Assembly: GCA_005881885.1 (NCBI GenBank)
Contig: VBDX01000127.1
Location: 1 to 64,000 of the forward strand
DNA: 64,000 nt
Source: Chloroflexota bacterium
Lineage (GTDB): Bacteria; Chloroflexota; Limnocylindria; P2-11E
Direction of reading: 5' to 3'
The translations under genes and the position numbers were made by a program. How positions within the stretch are numbered: position 1 is the first letter of the stretch; each line of letters starts with the position of its first letter. The notes beneath the pieces were generated by a model that saw only the letters and a list, made by a program, of their open reading frames with translations, did not search any database and was not told the DNA's origin. Shown one piece after another: positions 1 to 10,558 of this stretch.

Positions 1-633
1 CTCTTCGCCCGCATGGCCGAGCTCGACCGCGCGATCTGGGTCCATCCCGCGCGCACCGCGACGATGCCGGACTACCCAAGCGAGAACCGGTCGAAATACG
101 AGCTCTGGTGGGTCTTCGGTTGGCCCTATGAGACCGCCATCTTCATGTCTCGCCTGATCTTCTCCGGCCACCTCGACCGGTATCCGAACCTGCGCATCCT
201 GACGCACCACGCCGGCGGGATGGTCCCGCACTTTGCCGGCCGGATCGGTCCGGGACTGGACCAGCTAGGCGCGCGCACGCCCGAGGAGGACCTCGGCGCG
301 CTCGCGCGACGGCTGCGCAAGCGTCCGTTCGACTATTACAAGATGTTCTATGGGGACACCGCGCTCTTCGGCGCCGAACACGCCCTTCGTTGTGCGATCG
401 AGTTTTTCGGCGTCGACCACATGCTCTTCGGCAGCGACATGCCCTTCGATCCCGAGAAGGGTCCGCAGTTCATCCGCGAGACGATCGCCAATCTCGATGC
501 GATCGGGCTCTCAGCCGCGGATCGGCAGCGCATCGACGAGCAGAACGCCCGTCGCGTGCTGCGGATCGCAAGTCCGCGCGAACGTGAAGCTCGCGTCGAG
601 CGTGCGCCTTCAGGCCCGGCGACGTCATCCTGA
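1..633 (+). CDS. Amidohydrolase (amidohydrolase_2 / ACMSD-like), 5' end probably truncated by window edge
   Basis: ORF 13..633; motifs LTHHAGGMVPHFAGR and MLFGSDMPFDPEKG typical of metal-dependent amidohydrolase_2 proteins. Confidence 0.8.
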   Translation, partial: LFARMAELDRAIWVHPARTATMPDYPSENRSKYELWWVFGWPYETAIFMSRLIFSGHLDRYPNLRILTHHAGGMVPHFAGRIGPGLDQLGARTPEEDLGALARRLRKRPFDYYKMFYGDTALFGAEHALRCAIEFFGVDHMLFGSDMPFDPEKGPQFIRETIANLDAIGLSAADRQRIDEQNARRVLRIASPREREARVERAPSGPATSS

Positions 634-777
634 CGGCGCGCCCGCGAGCGCCGAGGAGCTCCGCGACAGGGATATCCTCGATGCCCGGGGATCGACCGTA
701 TCGGGCGGCTTCGCATTGACCGTCACCCGCTCTTGCGCGCGAACGCCGGCGGGGACGACGAACGGGGAGGCATCGAG

Positions 778-1902
778 ATGATCACCCAGTCACCGGCGAA
801 AGAGGGCGCGGTCGCGGCTCCGAAGGGACCGCGCGAAGTCACCGCGGAGCTCAAGGCAGAGCGCGAGAAGTTCTACGCCGATCTGCCCAAGTACCAGCTC
901 GGCGCGCTCTGGAACGTCCTCGACGACGCGCTCACGCCGGAGCCGAGGATCCGAAGCGTCCCGTACCTCTGGAAGTGGTCGGAGGTGCGGCCGCGCGTGA
1001 TGCGCGCGGGAGAGCTGGTGACCGCGAAGGAGGCGGAGCGTCGCGTTCTGTACTTCCTCAACCCCGGCCTGCCGCCGGAGAAGATCAGCGCCGTCGGAAC
1101 GCTCTACGCCGGCATCCAGCTCATCCTTCCGGGCGAGATCGCGCGCACGCATCACCACACGCCCGCCGCGACCCGCTTCATCATCGAGGGCGAGCGCGCC
1201 TACACGACTGTGAGCGGCGAGCGCACGCTCATGAAGAAGGGGGACTACGTCACCACGCCCAACTGGACGTGGCACGATCACGGCAACGAGTCCGACAAGC
1301 CGATGCTCTGGCTCGATGGGCTCGATGTCCCGCTGGTCACCGAGCTCGACGCGGTCTTCTTCGAGCTCTTCGTTGAGCGAACGGGGAACGAGGTGCAGCC
1401 GGTCACGAAGCCCATGGAGGACGCGAGCCACCGCTGGGCAAAGAATCTCCGTCCGACGTACCAGCGTCATGCGGGCAAGTTCTCGCCGATCCTCAATTAC
1501 CGCTGGGACGACTGTCGGTCGGCGCTGCAGGCTCTTCGCGATGACACGGGCAGCCCGTTCGATGGGATCGTGCTCGAGTACATCAATCCCAACACCGGCG
1601 GTCCATCGCTGCCGACGATGAGCGCGTACCTGCAACTCATCCGCTCGAGTGAGCACACGAAGGCGCACCGTCACACCGCGAGCACCGTCTATCACGTGGC
1701 CGAGGGAAGGGGGTATAGCGTCATCGGCGGCAAACGATTCGATTGGGCCGAGGGTGACACCTTCGTCGTGCCGTCGTGGTCGTGGCACGAGCATGCCTCC
1801 GACGGTGGCGAGGCAGTGCTGTTCTCGTTCAGCGACCGCCCAGTGCTCGAGGCATTCGATCTCATCCGCGAGCAGCCACTGGAGGCCGGCTACCAGCGCT
1901 AA
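778..1902 (+). CDS. Gentisate 1,2-dioxygenase-like double-cupin protein
   Basis: Two cupin repeats (ARTHHHTPAATRFIIEGERAYTTVSGE..; KAHRHTASTVYHVAEGRGYSVIGGKRFDWAEGDTFVVPSWSWHEH); ATG at 778 is the likely start inside ORF 733..1902. Confidence 0.8.
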   Translation: MITQSPAKEGAVAAPKGPREVTAELKAEREKFYADLPKYQLGALWNVLDDALTPEPRIRSVPYLWKWSEVRPRVMRAGELVTAKEAERRVLYFLNPGLPPEKISAVGTLYAGIQLILPGEIARTHHHTPAATRFIIEGERAYTTVSGERTLMKKGDYVTTPNWTWHDHGNESDKPMLWLDGLDVPLVTELDAVFFELFVERTGNEVQPVTKPMEDASHRWAKNLRPTYQRHAGKFSPILNYRWDDCRSALQALRDDTGSPFDGIVLEYINPNTGGPSLPTMSAYLQLIRSSEHTKAHRHTASTVYHVAEGRGYSVIGGKRFDWAEGDTFVVPSWSWHEHASDGGEAVLFSFSDRPVLEAFDLIREQPLEAGYQR

Positions 1903-2024
1903 CCCTACAAGCCGTCGATCCACGCTCCGCGTGGACTGCGGGCGGCGCGGGATGGGGGCAGGACCCGCGACGGTCGCGGCGCGGCCATCGTGACCGCCGG
2001 TACACTCCGCCCACGACGCCGGGG

Positions 2025-3095
2025 GTGGCCAGCGCGGTGAAGACTTTCGTTCGTCTAACCCTCGTCTCGGTGTTCGCACTCGCGGCCTGCGGCCCGAACC
2101 CACAGCCCGTCCCCGCGGCGAGCGCGTCGGGGACGACCGCCGCCACGCCCACCCCGGCCCCGGCGACCGTGAGGTTCGGGCAGGTCGGCAGCGTGTCCGA
2201 CGGGGCGATCTTCATCGCCGACGCGAAGGGCTATTTCAAGGAGCAGGCCATCACGCTGGAGGCCGTGCCGTTCACCTCGGCCGCGCAGATGGTGGCGCCG
2301 CTCGGCACGGGCGAGCTCGACGCGGGCGGCGGCGCGCCGAGCGCCGGTCTCTACAACGCGGTCAACAGCGGCGTGCAGCTGCGGATCGTCGCTGACAAGG
2401 GGACGATCACCGCGGGGCACGGGTACGAGGCGGTCATCGTGCGTAAGGCGCTCGCCGACAAGGTGAAGTCGGCGAAGGACTTCAGGGGACTCAAGGTGTC
2501 TATCGCCGCGCGCGACATCGTCCCCGAGTACTCGCTCGACCAGTTCCTGCGCACCGGCGGGCTCACCATCAAAGACATCGAGGTCGTTCCGCTTGGATTC
2601 ACCGACATGATCCCGGCGATGGCCAGCGGGGCCATCGATGTCGCGGTCCCCACCGAGCCGACTGCGACGCGCATCCTCGATGCGGGCACCGGCGTCCTGC
2701 TCACCCGTACCGACACCGTCGTGCCGGGCGAGCAGACCGCAGTGGTGCTCTTTTCCGAGAAGTTCGCGCAGAGGAAGGACGTCGCGGTGCGGTTCATGGT
2801 CGCGTATCTGAAAGGCGCGCGCTTCTACACGGACGCGTTCGATAAGAAGGACGCCGCGAAGCGCACCGACGCGATCGACATCATCGCGAAGGCGACGAAG
2901 CTCGATGCCACGCTGATCGGGCGGATCGTGCTGCCGAACGTCGATCCGGACGGCAAGGTGAATAGCGAAAGCCTCAATGCATCGCAGCAGTACTTCGTGC
3001 AGAAGGGCACCCAAGCGAAGGCCGTCGATCTGAGCAAGGTCGTCGATGGATCATTCGCGGCGGAGGCGATCAGGCAGCTCGGCCCTTACAGGTAG
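2025..3095 (+). CDS. ABC transporter substrate-binding lipoprotein, NMT1/SsuA-like
   Basis: Lipobox VFALAACGPN, Pro/Ala linker, then NMT1-type fold (VRFGQVGSVSDGAIFIADAKGYFKEQAI); start GTG 2025 or 2037. Confidence 0.8.
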   Translation: MASAVKTFVRLTLVSVFALAACGPNPQPVPAASASGTTAATPTPAPATVRFGQVGSVSDGAIFIADAKGYFKEQAITLEAVPFTSAAQMVAPLGTGELDAGGGAPSAGLYNAVNSGVQLRIVADKGTITAGHGYEAVIVRKALADKVKSAKDFRGLKVSIAARDIVPEYSLDQFLRTGGLTIKDIEVVPLGFTDMIPAMASGAIDVAVPTEPTATRILDAGTGVLLTRTDTVVPGEQTAVVLFSEKFAQRKDVAVRFMVAYLKGARFYTDAFDKKDAAKRTDAIDIIAKATKLDATLIGRIVLPNVDPDGKVNSESLNASQQYFVQKGTQAKAVDLSKVVDGSFAAEAIRQLGPYR

Positions 3096-3099
3096 CGCC

Positions 3100-3240
3100 T
3101 CAGCGGAGCTTGATATCGATCAGCGGTTTGGCCTCCGGCCCGCTGCCGACCGGCACGGTCGCGAGGATCACGACCACGACGAGGATGAGCAGAAGAAGAC
3201 CGAGCGCCAAGCCCGCTGAGAACCCACCGTCAGTACGCAT
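3100..3240 (-). CDS. Small single-TM protein (46 aa)
   Basis: Manual translation MRTDGGFSAGLALGLLLLILVVVVILATVPVGSGPEAKPLIDIKLR*; below the ORF-track length cutoff; downstream of and co-directional with the GNAT gene. Confidence 0.45.
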   Translation of the reverse strand: MRTDGGFSAGLALGLLLLILVVVVILATVPVGSGPEAKPLIDIKLR

Positions 3241-3276
3241 GTTCAGAAGACGAGCATGCCGCATGCCCGCCCGTGC

Positions 3277-3762
3277 TCATTCGCGCGAGCCGGGGTAAAG
3301 CGCGTAGGTGAACCACACGGTCCGCACCGCGTCGAACTTCTCGTAGAGCCGCTGAGCGACTCGGTTGTCCAGCTCCGTACGCCACTCCAGGCGGCTCGCG
3401 CCGCGCTCCTCGGCGCGACGCAGCGAGAATTCGATCAGCCGCCGTCCGATCCCCGCTCCTCGCTGGGCTTCGACCACGAATAGGTCGTTCAGCAGGACGA
3501 TGGGCCCGGCGGCGACGCTGCTGAACGTCCAGTAGAGGTTCGCGAACCCCCCCACGCGCCCATCGTCCCATGCCGCGATCAGCTCGCCGCGGTCGCTGGG
3601 CGCGATGAATCCCCGGAGGAACTGGCGGTTCGCGGGGATATCCGGAGTCTTGACCCCATAGAAGCGCTGGTAATCCGCGAAGAGCGGGAGGACGCGCTCG
3701 AGCTCGTCCGACGCCACGGGCCGGATGACGGGTCGCTCGTCTTCGGAATCCGCATGCCGCAT
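3277..3762 (-). CDS. GNAT family N-acetyltransferase
   Basis: C-terminal part of ORF 3277..4278; [55 protein letters not shown]. Confidence 0.85.
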   Translation of the reverse strand: MRHADSEDERPVIRPVASDELERVLPLFADYQRFYGVKTPDIPANRQFLRGFIAPSDRGELIAAWDDGRVGGFANLYWTFSSVAAGPIVLLNDLFVVEAQRGAGIGRRLIEFSLRRAEERGASRLEWRTELDNRVAQRLYEKFDAVRTVWFTYALYPGSRE

Positions 3763-3813
3763 CTCGGACGCAGTCCTAACACGGGTGGACATCTCCTTGC
3801 ACACTTGGCCTTC

Positions 3814-4890
3814 GTGGAGCTCGGCATCTACAGCTTCGGCGAGAGAACGCCCGACCCGAGGACCGGTCGAACGATCAGCGCGGAGGAGCGGATCCGCCGA
3901 CTCCTCGAGGAGATCGAGCTCGCCGATCAGGTCGGGCTCGACGTCTTCGGGGTCGGCGAGCATCACCGCTCCGAGTTCGTCGTGTCCACGCCCGCGGTCA
4001 TCCTTGCCGCTGCCGCCACGCGCACCAAACGCATCCGCCTGACGAGCGCCGTCACCGTGCTCAGCTCGGACGACCCGGTTCGTGTATTCCAAGACTTCGC
4101 GACGCTGGATCTCATCTCCGGTGGGCGGGCCGAGATCATGGCCGGTCGCGGGTCGTTCACCGAGTCGTTCCCGCTGTTCGGCTACGACCTGGCCGACTAC
4201 GACGAGCTGTTCGAGGAGAAGCTCGAGCTGCTCCTTCGGATCCGGCAGGGCGAGCGGGTCACGTGGAAGGGCGAGCATCGGCCGGCGCTCGAAGACCTTC
4301 CCGTCTACCCGCGTCCGCTACAGGATCCGCTTCCCATCTGGGTCGCGGTCGGCGGACATCCCGAGTCGGTCGTGCGCGCGGGACGGCTCGGTCTTCCCCT
4401 GGCGCTCGCGATCATCGGGGGCGAGCCGCGGCGCTTCGTTCCGCTCATCGACCTCTACCGGCAGGCCGCGCGCCGGGCCGGCCACGATCCGGCGAAGCTT
4501 CCGGTCAGCATCAACTCGCACGGTCTGATCGCGGACGACTCCCGGCGCGCCGCGGACGACGCGTACGCCGCGTACCTGTACGTGATGACCAAGATCGGCC
4601 GCGAACGGGGGTGGGCGCCCCCGACCCGCGAGCAGTTCGAGGCCGAGCGTGGACCGCGAGGCGCGAATCTCATCGGCAGCCCGGACGAGATCGCGGCGAA
4701 GATCCTGTACGAGCACGAGCTCTTCGGACTCGACCGCTTCCTCATCCAGATGAGCGTGGGGACGCTGCCGCGCGAAACCGTGCTTCGTTCGATCGAGCTC
4801 TTCGGGTCGAAGGTCGCGCCGATCGTGCGCGAGGAGATCGCGCGCCGCAGTGCGCCGATCCCCATGCCTGCCGGAGATGGAGTCTTGTAG
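3814..4890 (+). CDS. LLM-class flavin-dependent oxidoreductase
   Basis: [87 protein letters not shown]. Confidence 0.9.
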   Translation: MELGIYSFGERTPDPRTGRTISAEERIRRLLEEIELADQVGLDVFGVGEHHRSEFVVSTPAVILAAAATRTKRIRLTSAVTVLSSDDPVRVFQDFATLDLISGGRAEIMAGRGSFTESFPLFGYDLADYDELFEEKLELLLRIRQGERVTWKGEHRPALEDLPVYPRPLQDPLPIWVAVGGHPESVVRAGRLGLPLALAIIGGEPRRFVPLIDLYRQAARRAGHDPAKLPVSINSHGLIADDSRRAADDAYAAYLYVMTKIGRERGWAPPTREQFEAERGPRGANLIGSPDEIAAKILYEHELFGLDRFLIQMSVGTLPRETVLRSIELFGSKVAPIVREEIARRSAPIPMPAGDGVL

Positions 4891-5430
4891 CTAGCTGTCG
4901 GTGATCTCGATCACCGACGGATCGAAGCGGCCCTCCGTCCGGTCGATGATCCGAAACGGATTCGTGTCGACGACTAGATCGCCCTCGGCGTTCTCGGCGA
5001 TGTGGAAGAGCTGAAGCGGCTTGGGCGCGGGCGTCCGAAGGACCACCGCGGTCCTCTTGTCGTACAGCGAGCCGTGGCAGGGGCAGTGGAAGCGGTCCTC
5101 AGCGTCGTTCCAGGGCACGGCACAGCCGAGATGGGTGCACTTCCGGTACGCGGCAATGATCCCGCTCGGCGCATGCAGCAGGAAGAAGCGGCCTTCGCGG
5201 AAGAGGATCGGCCGGTCGTTCGTGGCCGCGAAGCGGTCGAGGATCTCGCGCTTGGTCCCGACCGTGACCGGGACGCCGAGGCCCTCGATACGGTTCACGC
5301 GAATGAACGGTGCGACGAGCACGCCGAGCTCCGTCGTGGCCAGACCGAGCGCCCCGAGGAAGCCCAGACGAAGAAGCGCCCGCCGCCGCCACCGCGAGGC
5401 CACCGCGGCGGGTGTTGCGAGTCGAAGCAT
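4891..5430 (-). CDS. Rieske [2Fe-2S] protein (QcrA-like), N-terminal TM
   Basis: Rieske motifs CTHLGC and CPCHGS, N-terminal hydrophobic anchor. Confidence 0.9.
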   Translation of the reverse strand: MLRLATPAAVASRWRRRALLRLGFLGALGLATTELGVLVAPFIRVNRIEGLGVPVTVGTKREILDRFAATNDRPILFREGRFFLLHAPSGIIAAYRKCTHLGCAVPWNDAEDRFHCPCHGSLYDKRTAVVLRTPAPKPLQLFHIAENAEGDLVVDTNPFRIIDRTEGRFDPSVIEITDS

Positions 5431-5548
5431 CTACAGACCTCCGCCCTGAACTACTACGAAGGAATAGCAGATGACTTCGCCGAGTCAACCGCGGGCAGCG
5501 CGGTGCTAGGCTCAGACGCTACGCGTCCTGCAGGGGAGGGCCAAGCTG

Positions 5549-7165
5549 ATGTCCATTCGCCACCGTTCGGTCGTCTTCGCCGCCGCGCTGCTCGTCGCCG
5601 CGGCGTGCGCTCCGGCCACGTCGCCTGGGGGCGCCAGCGCTACCGCTACGCCATCCGCCTCGGCGGGCGGTGCGGCCAGCACGCTCGTCTGGTACGCCGA
5701 TGTGAGCGATCTGATCTCGCTGGACCCGGCGGTCGCGTACGAGTTCAGCGGCGTCCTCCTGGCCCACAACGTGTACGAGACCCTCGTGAAGTTCGAGGGC
5801 GCAGATCTTTCGACCATCAAACCGAGCCTCGCGCAGAGCTGGGACATCAAGGACAGCGGCGCGAGCTGGGACGTGACTTTCAAGCTCAAGTCCGGTGGCA
5901 AGTTCGCGAGCGGCAACGCGCTCAGCGCCGATGACGTTGTGTACTCCTTCCAGCGTGCCATCAAGCTGAACAAGTCACCGGCTTTCCTGTTCACCGACAT
6001 CGCGCAGCTCAAGGCCGAGAGCATCAAGGCGACCGACCCGAGCACCGTCGTCGTGAGCCTGCCGAAGACGGCGAGCCCGCAGGGCTTCCTATCGATTTTG
6101 ACCTTCACCATCGGCGGGATCGTCGACTCGAAAGACGTGAAGGCGAAGGAGACGGGTGGGGACTCCGGCTCGGGTTACCTGCTCGATCACTCGTCCGGCA
6201 GCGGCCCGTATGTCGTGGACCACTGGACGAAGAACTCCGAGGTTCTCCTCAAGTCCAATCCGAACTACAGCGGAACGAAGCCGCCGCTCGGCGGCGTGCT
6301 CGTCAAGCACGTCCCCGAGTCGACGAACCAGCAGTTCGCGCTCGAGCGGGGCGACGCCGATCTCGCGCGGAACCTGGGCGCCCAGCAGATAGCGGCGCTC
6401 CAGGGCAAGCCAGGCGTGGCGACCACGTCGGGGAACAGCCTGCAGCTGGTCTACGTGGGCATGAACGTGACGGTGAAGCCGCTCGACAACGTGAACGTCC
6501 GTGAGGCCTTGCGCACCGCCGTCGACTACGACGGGATCGTGAAGGATCTCCTCAAGGGGAACGCCAAGAAGGTGCAGGGCATCGTTCCGGCCGGCCTCGC
6601 CGGCTACAACGAGTCGACGCCTTTTCAGGCCGATGTCGCGAAGGCGCAGTCGCTCATGAAGCAGGCCAACCAGGACAAGGTGACGCTGGAGCTGCTCGTT
6701 CCGACCGGTCCCGCGCCAGGTGGGGTGGCATGGGCCGACCTCGCGGCGAAGCTTCAGGCCGACTGGGCGAAGATCGGGGTGACCGTCAACATCAAGCAGA
6801 CCACGCAGGCCGATCTGCTTACGACATATCGCGCGCAGAAGGGCCAGCTCGTCATGATCCTGTGGGGGCCGGACTTCCCGGACCCAGACGCCAACGTCGG
6901 CCCGTTCACCGACTACAAAGCCAAGTCGATCGCCTACCGCAACGGCTGGGACGACAAGATCGCCGACAAGGGTCGTGAGGCCGCGCTCATCACGGACACG
7001 TCCAAGCGGGCGGCCGCGTACAAGGACATCACCGACTACGTGCTCCACAACGGCCCGTACGTGATCCTCTATCAGCCGACCGAACCCTTCGGCCTGCGCT
7101 CCAACGTGAAGGGGTTCGTCTGGAGCCCGATGGACTGGACGGATTTCGCCTCGATAAGTAAGTAG
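5549..7165 (+). CDS. ABC transporter substrate-binding lipoprotein, family 5 (peptide/nickel type)
   Basis: Lipobox VAAACAPATS; SBP_bac_5 pattern (LDPAVAYEFSGVLLAHNVYETLVKFEG..). Confidence 0.9.
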   Translation: MSIRHRSVVFAAALLVAAACAPATSPGGASATATPSASAGGAASTLVWYADVSDLISLDPAVAYEFSGVLLAHNVYETLVKFEGADLSTIKPSLAQSWDIKDSGASWDVTFKLKSGGKFASGNALSADDVVYSFQRAIKLNKSPAFLFTDIAQLKAESIKATDPSTVVVSLPKTASPQGFLSILTFTIGGIVDSKDVKAKETGGDSGSGYLLDHSSGSGPYVVDHWTKNSEVLLKSNPNYSGTKPPLGGVLVKHVPESTNQQFALERGDADLARNLGAQQIAALQGKPGVATTSGNSLQLVYVGMNVTVKPLDNVNVREALRTAVDYDGIVKDLLKGNAKKVQGIVPAGLAGYNESTPFQADVAKAQSLMKQANQDKVTLELLVPTGPAPGGVAWADLAAKLQADWAKIGVTVNIKQTTQADLLTTYRAQKGQLVMILWGPDFPDPDANVGPFTDYKAKSIAYRNGWDDKIADKGREAALITDTSKRAAAYKDITDYVLHNGPYVILYQPTEPFGLRSNVKGFVWSPMDWTDFASISK

Positions 7166-7179
7166 GGCGCTGGCGCGCC

Positions 7180-8193
7180 GTGCGGTTCCTCGGCTTCCTC
7201 GCGCGCCGCGTGGTCGGGATCGTCGCGGTGATGATCGGCGTGTCGGTTATCACGTTCGCGATTTCGCACGTGATCCCGGCGGACCCCGCGGTGGCCGCGC
7301 TTGGCGACCACGCGACTGCCGACCAGATCACGGCATTCCGGGCCGAATACCACCTCGATCGTCCGCTGGCGGAGCAGTACCTCACCTACGTGGGCGGCCT
7401 CCTGCACGGCGATCTCGGGCGGAGCATCCGCACGCGGCGGGCAGTCGCCGACGACCTCGCCGATTCGTTCCCAGCGACGCTCGAGCTTTCCTTCGCCGCT
7501 CTGCTCGCGGCGATCGCTGTGGGAATACCCTCCGGCGTGTGGTCGGCCGTCTTTCGCGGCCGCCTTCCCGACTTCGTCGTTCGCCTTCTCGCGCTGATCG
7601 GAGGGTCGATCCCAGTCTTCTGGCTCGGACTGATAGTGATCGGTCTCGGCTACTACCAGCTTGGCTGGTTCCCCGGTGGCGGCCGGATCGATTTGTTCGT
7701 TGACCCGCCACCGACCCGTACCGGCCTCTTCGTCGTCGACAGCTTGCTGACCGGCGACCTCACCGCGCTCCGGAGCAGCTTGCTGCATCTGGTCTTACCG
7801 GCGTTGACGCTTGGCTATTTCTCGACAGCCCTCATCGCCCGTATGACGCGCTCGAGCATGCTCGAAGTCCTCGGCCAGGACTACATCCGCACCGCTCGAG
7901 CGAAGGGTCTTCGCGAGCGAGTCGTCATCTTTCGACACGGCCTGCGCAACGCGCTCATCCCTACGGTGACGATCATCGGACTGACGTTCGGCAGTCTGCT
8001 CTCCGGCGCGGTGCTGACCGAGACGATCTTCAGCTGGCCGGGCCTGGGCCGCTACGCGACCGCCTCGGCGGTGAGCCTCGACTTTCCGGCCGTCCTCGGC
8101 GTGACCCTTCTCGCAGCCGTCGTCTATCCGCTCGCGAACCTCGCCGTCGATGTGGCCTATTACTGGCTTGACCCACGGACGCAGCGTGGCTGA
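7180..8193 (+). CDS. ABC transporter permease (DppB-like)
   Basis: MRFLGFLARRVVGIVAVMIGVSVITFAISHVIPADP; C-terminal EAA-like loop. Confidence 0.92.
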   Translation: MRFLGFLARRVVGIVAVMIGVSVITFAISHVIPADPAVAALGDHATADQITAFRAEYHLDRPLAEQYLTYVGGLLHGDLGRSIRTRRAVADDLADSFPATLELSFAALLAAIAVGIPSGVWSAVFRGRLPDFVVRLLALIGGSIPVFWLGLIVIGLGYYQLGWFPGGGRIDLFVDPPPTRTGLFVVDSLLTGDLTALRSSLLHLVLPALTLGYFSTALIARMTRSSMLEVLGQDYIRTARAKGLRERVVIFRHGLRNALIPTVTIIGLTFGSLLSGAVLTETIFSWPGLGRYATASAVSLDFPAVLGVTLLAAVVYPLANLAVDVAYYWLDPRTQRG

Positions 8194-9064
8194 TCCCGCC
8201 GTCGGCGCGCTGCGCCTTCGCGGAGTGGGTCAGCGAGCCGGCGCCCCGGTCTTCGCCAACCCTCTGAATGTCACCGCGCTCGTTCTGATCGGCGCCTTCG
8301 CGATCTGTGCGGTCCTTGCTCCGATCGTCGCGCCGTACGACCCCCTCGCGCAGGCGCTCGGCTCCCGGCTCGAGCCGCCTTCGCCGCAACACTGGCTTGG
8401 CACCGATCAGCTCGGCCGCGACATCGCCAGCCGGCTCCTCTACGGCGCGCGAATCTCATTGGTGATCGGGATCGTCGTCGTCGCGCTGGCCGGGATCTTC
8501 GGCACGTTGGTGGGGCTGGTCGCCGGCTACGCCGGCGGCCTGGTGGATGAGACGCTGATGCGCGTCACGGAGGTCTTCCTCGCGTTCCCGCCGCTCATCC
8601 TGGCGATGGCGATCGCGGGCGCTCTCGGTCCGAGCCTCACGAACGCGATCATTGCCATCGCCGCCGTCACCTGGGCGGTCTACGCGCGGCTCACGCGCGG
8701 CCAACTTCTGTCACTGCGCCGTCGCGAGTTCGTCGAGGCGGCGCGCGCGATCGGCGCGTCGCGCGGAAGGATCCTCGCGCGGCACCTCCTTCCGAACGCA
8801 CTCGCTCCGCTGATGGTCCAGGCGAGCTTCGACATGGGCGCGGCCATCATCTCCGCGGCCGGCCTCAGCTTCATTGGCTTCGGGGCACAGCCGCCGACTC
8901 CCGAGTGGGGCGTCATGATCAGCGAGGGCCGGAACTTCATCAGCACCCAACTCTGGCTCTCGCTCTTCCCGGGACTTGCGATCCTTCTCGCCGTCGGCTC
9001 GTTCAACGTTCTCGGCGATGGCCTGCGCGATCTCTTCGATCCACGGCTTCGCCGAGCCGGCTGA
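8186..9064 (+). CDS. ABC transporter permease (DppC-like)
   Basis: GTG start 8186 overlapping dppB-like stop; LGTDQLGRDIASRLLYGARISLVIG..EAARAIGASRGRILARHLLPN. Confidence 0.92.
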   Translation: MADPAVGALRLRGVGQRAGAPVFANPLNVTALVLIGAFAICAVLAPIVAPYDPLAQALGSRLEPPSPQHWLGTDQLGRDIASRLLYGARISLVIGIVVVALAGIFGTLVGLVAGYAGGLVDETLMRVTEVFLAFPPLILAMAIAGALGPSLTNAIIAIAAVTWAVYARLTRGQLLSLRRREFVEAARAIGASRGRILARHLLPNALAPLMVQASFDMGAAIISAAGLSFIGFGAQPPTPEWGVMISEGRNFISTQLWLSLFPGLAILLAVGSFNVLGDGLRDLFDPRLRRAG

Positions 9065-9265
9065 CGTTTCTCTTCGGTCGCAACGAAACACGCGACCACA
9101 CAGCGCGCCGATCGGCAAGCTGAAAGGTCGATCCGCTCCACCGGTTGAGAGTTCGCAAATTCTGATCGCTCGCGCCTGCGTGGTGAGCGACCTGGGGCAC
9201 GGTTGCTCGTCAAGCGAGCAGGATTACGCACCGCCTATTGCTTACTACCGTTCGGCGATAGGAGG

Positions 9266-10342
9266 ATGGAGCGGTTGCTTCGTTCGCTCGGGTTGGTGGG
9301 AATCCTCATCGTCGGGACCGCTTGCGGGAGTGGCATCGCGATGCCGCTGGCCGAAAGCGATCAGGCGAGTACGCCGGCCGCGCCCGTAGCTCAACAGACC
9401 GAGGCACCGCAACCGGCGCCGGCTCCTCGCGCCGCCTCGGCCCCGCGATCGGCGACCGCGACCCGCTTCCCATATGCCGCGCAGCCCGAATGGCTGCCCA
9501 CGCAGACGAACTACTGGGAAGGCCGCGGCGGCGCTCCGATCGATTACATCGTCATCCATTACACCGCCATCAGCTACGCGCGCACCCTTAGGGCGTTCAG
9601 CATTCGTGCCTCTGATGTGAGCGCGCACTACGTCATCCGTGGAGACGGCCACATTGCGCAGATCGTGGGCGAAGCGGACACCGCCTGGCACGCCGGCAGC
9701 GCCTGGTTCAATCGACATTCCATCGGCATCGAGCTCGAGCTCGATCGCATCACGAATCCCGCCTTCACGCCGGAGCAGTACTACGCCGCCGCGGTCCTCG
9801 CCTGCGCGATCTCAGCCCGCCACGAGATCCCGCTCGATCGCGCGCACGTCGTCGGCCACAACGAAGTCCCGGGAAGCACACACTCCGATCCCGGTCCGAC
9901 GTGGGGATGGCCACACTTCATGTATCTCACAAGCCTCTGCGCGCCGCCGACCGCGTCCACCGTCCATGCGAGCTTCGTCTCTGAGACGGCGTTCCCCGAG
10001 ATTGCCACGCATGAGGCCGCGAGAGTCTCGATCGTCCTGCGCAATACCGGCGCGACGGCGTGGCGCAAGGGCACCTCGCAGGAAGCGCGTCTGGGAATCT
10101 CGAACAACGATCCGCGGCTGGCCTTCCTCGGCGATGGCTGGCCGGCGCCGGATCGCCCGGCGGTCCAGGCCGAGGACCTCGTTCCGCCGGGCGGTGCCGC
10201 CACGTTCAGCTTCGGAGTGAAGGGAACGCGGCCAGGCACCTTCCTGGTCCCGCTACGTGGGGTCGTGGACGGCGCGGCGTGGATGGACGACCTCGGGATC
10301 TACACGGTCATTACCGTTCTCGAGAAGAGCGCCCGCTTCTAA
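9266..10342 (+). CDS. Secreted N-acetylmuramoyl-L-alanine amidase (amidase_2/PGRP-like) with C-terminal Ig-like domain
   Basis: Lipobox GTACGSG; IDYIVIHYTAIS..SAHYVIRGDGHIAQIVGEADTAWHAG..SIGIELE; RBS ggagg just before ATG 9266. Confidence 0.85.
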   Translation: MERLLRSLGLVGILIVGTACGSGIAMPLAESDQASTPAAPVAQQTEAPQPAPAPRAASAPRSATATRFPYAAQPEWLPTQTNYWEGRGGAPIDYIVIHYTAISYARTLRAFSIRASDVSAHYVIRGDGHIAQIVGEADTAWHAGSAWFNRHSIGIELELDRITNPAFTPEQYYAAAVLACAISARHEIPLDRAHVVGHNEVPGSTHSDPGPTWGWPHFMYLTSLCAPPTASTVHASFVSETAFPEIATHEAARVSIVLRNTGATAWRKGTSQEARLGISNNDPRLAFLGDGWPAPDRPAVQAEDLVPPGGAATFSFGVKGTRPGTFLVPLRGVVDGAAWMDDLGIYTVITVLEKSARF

Positions 10343-10352
10343 AAACGGGCGC
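10329..10352. terminator. GC-rich hairpin overlapping the amidase stop codon (candidate terminator)
   Basis: gcgcccg-cttctaaaaa-cgggcgc, 7-bp perfect stem; no clear U-tract. Confidence 0.3.
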
Positions 10353-10558
10353 GCGACGCGTTGCGCGATGGAGGTCGCGCAAGGCGCCGATCTCGCCGCC
10401 CGTGGTGCAGGTCGTGGTGGATCATCAGTTCCCAGAACAATTCGTCGTCGGTCAGCGGTTATGAGGCCCTTCTTATGGAATTGTTAGACCTCGCTTGAGC
10501 CGCTTTCATGATCCGCTCGTAAAGTCAGCGGAACACGCCTCATTGAGGAGTACCCCGA

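Noticed and set aside
1919-1935. Hairpin tccacgc-tcc-gcgtgga before the NMT1-like gene
   Set aside because: Short stem with no U-tract or riboswitch context; too weak to call
790-2103. Long minus-strand ORF (437 aa) and similar shadow ORFs (2055..3014-, 6089..7048-, 42527..44305-, 47574..49364-, 61908..63557-, 37771..38847-)
   Set aside because: Antisense to well-supported genes; Arg/Asp/His-rich translations without recognisable motifs, an artefact of high-GC codon usage
3200-3245. CTGAGA-ACCC string resembling the core of a TPP riboswitch near the NMT1-like binding protein
   Set aside because: Other conserved THI-box elements are absent, it lies downstream of the SBP gene, and it overlaps the small minus-strand ORF
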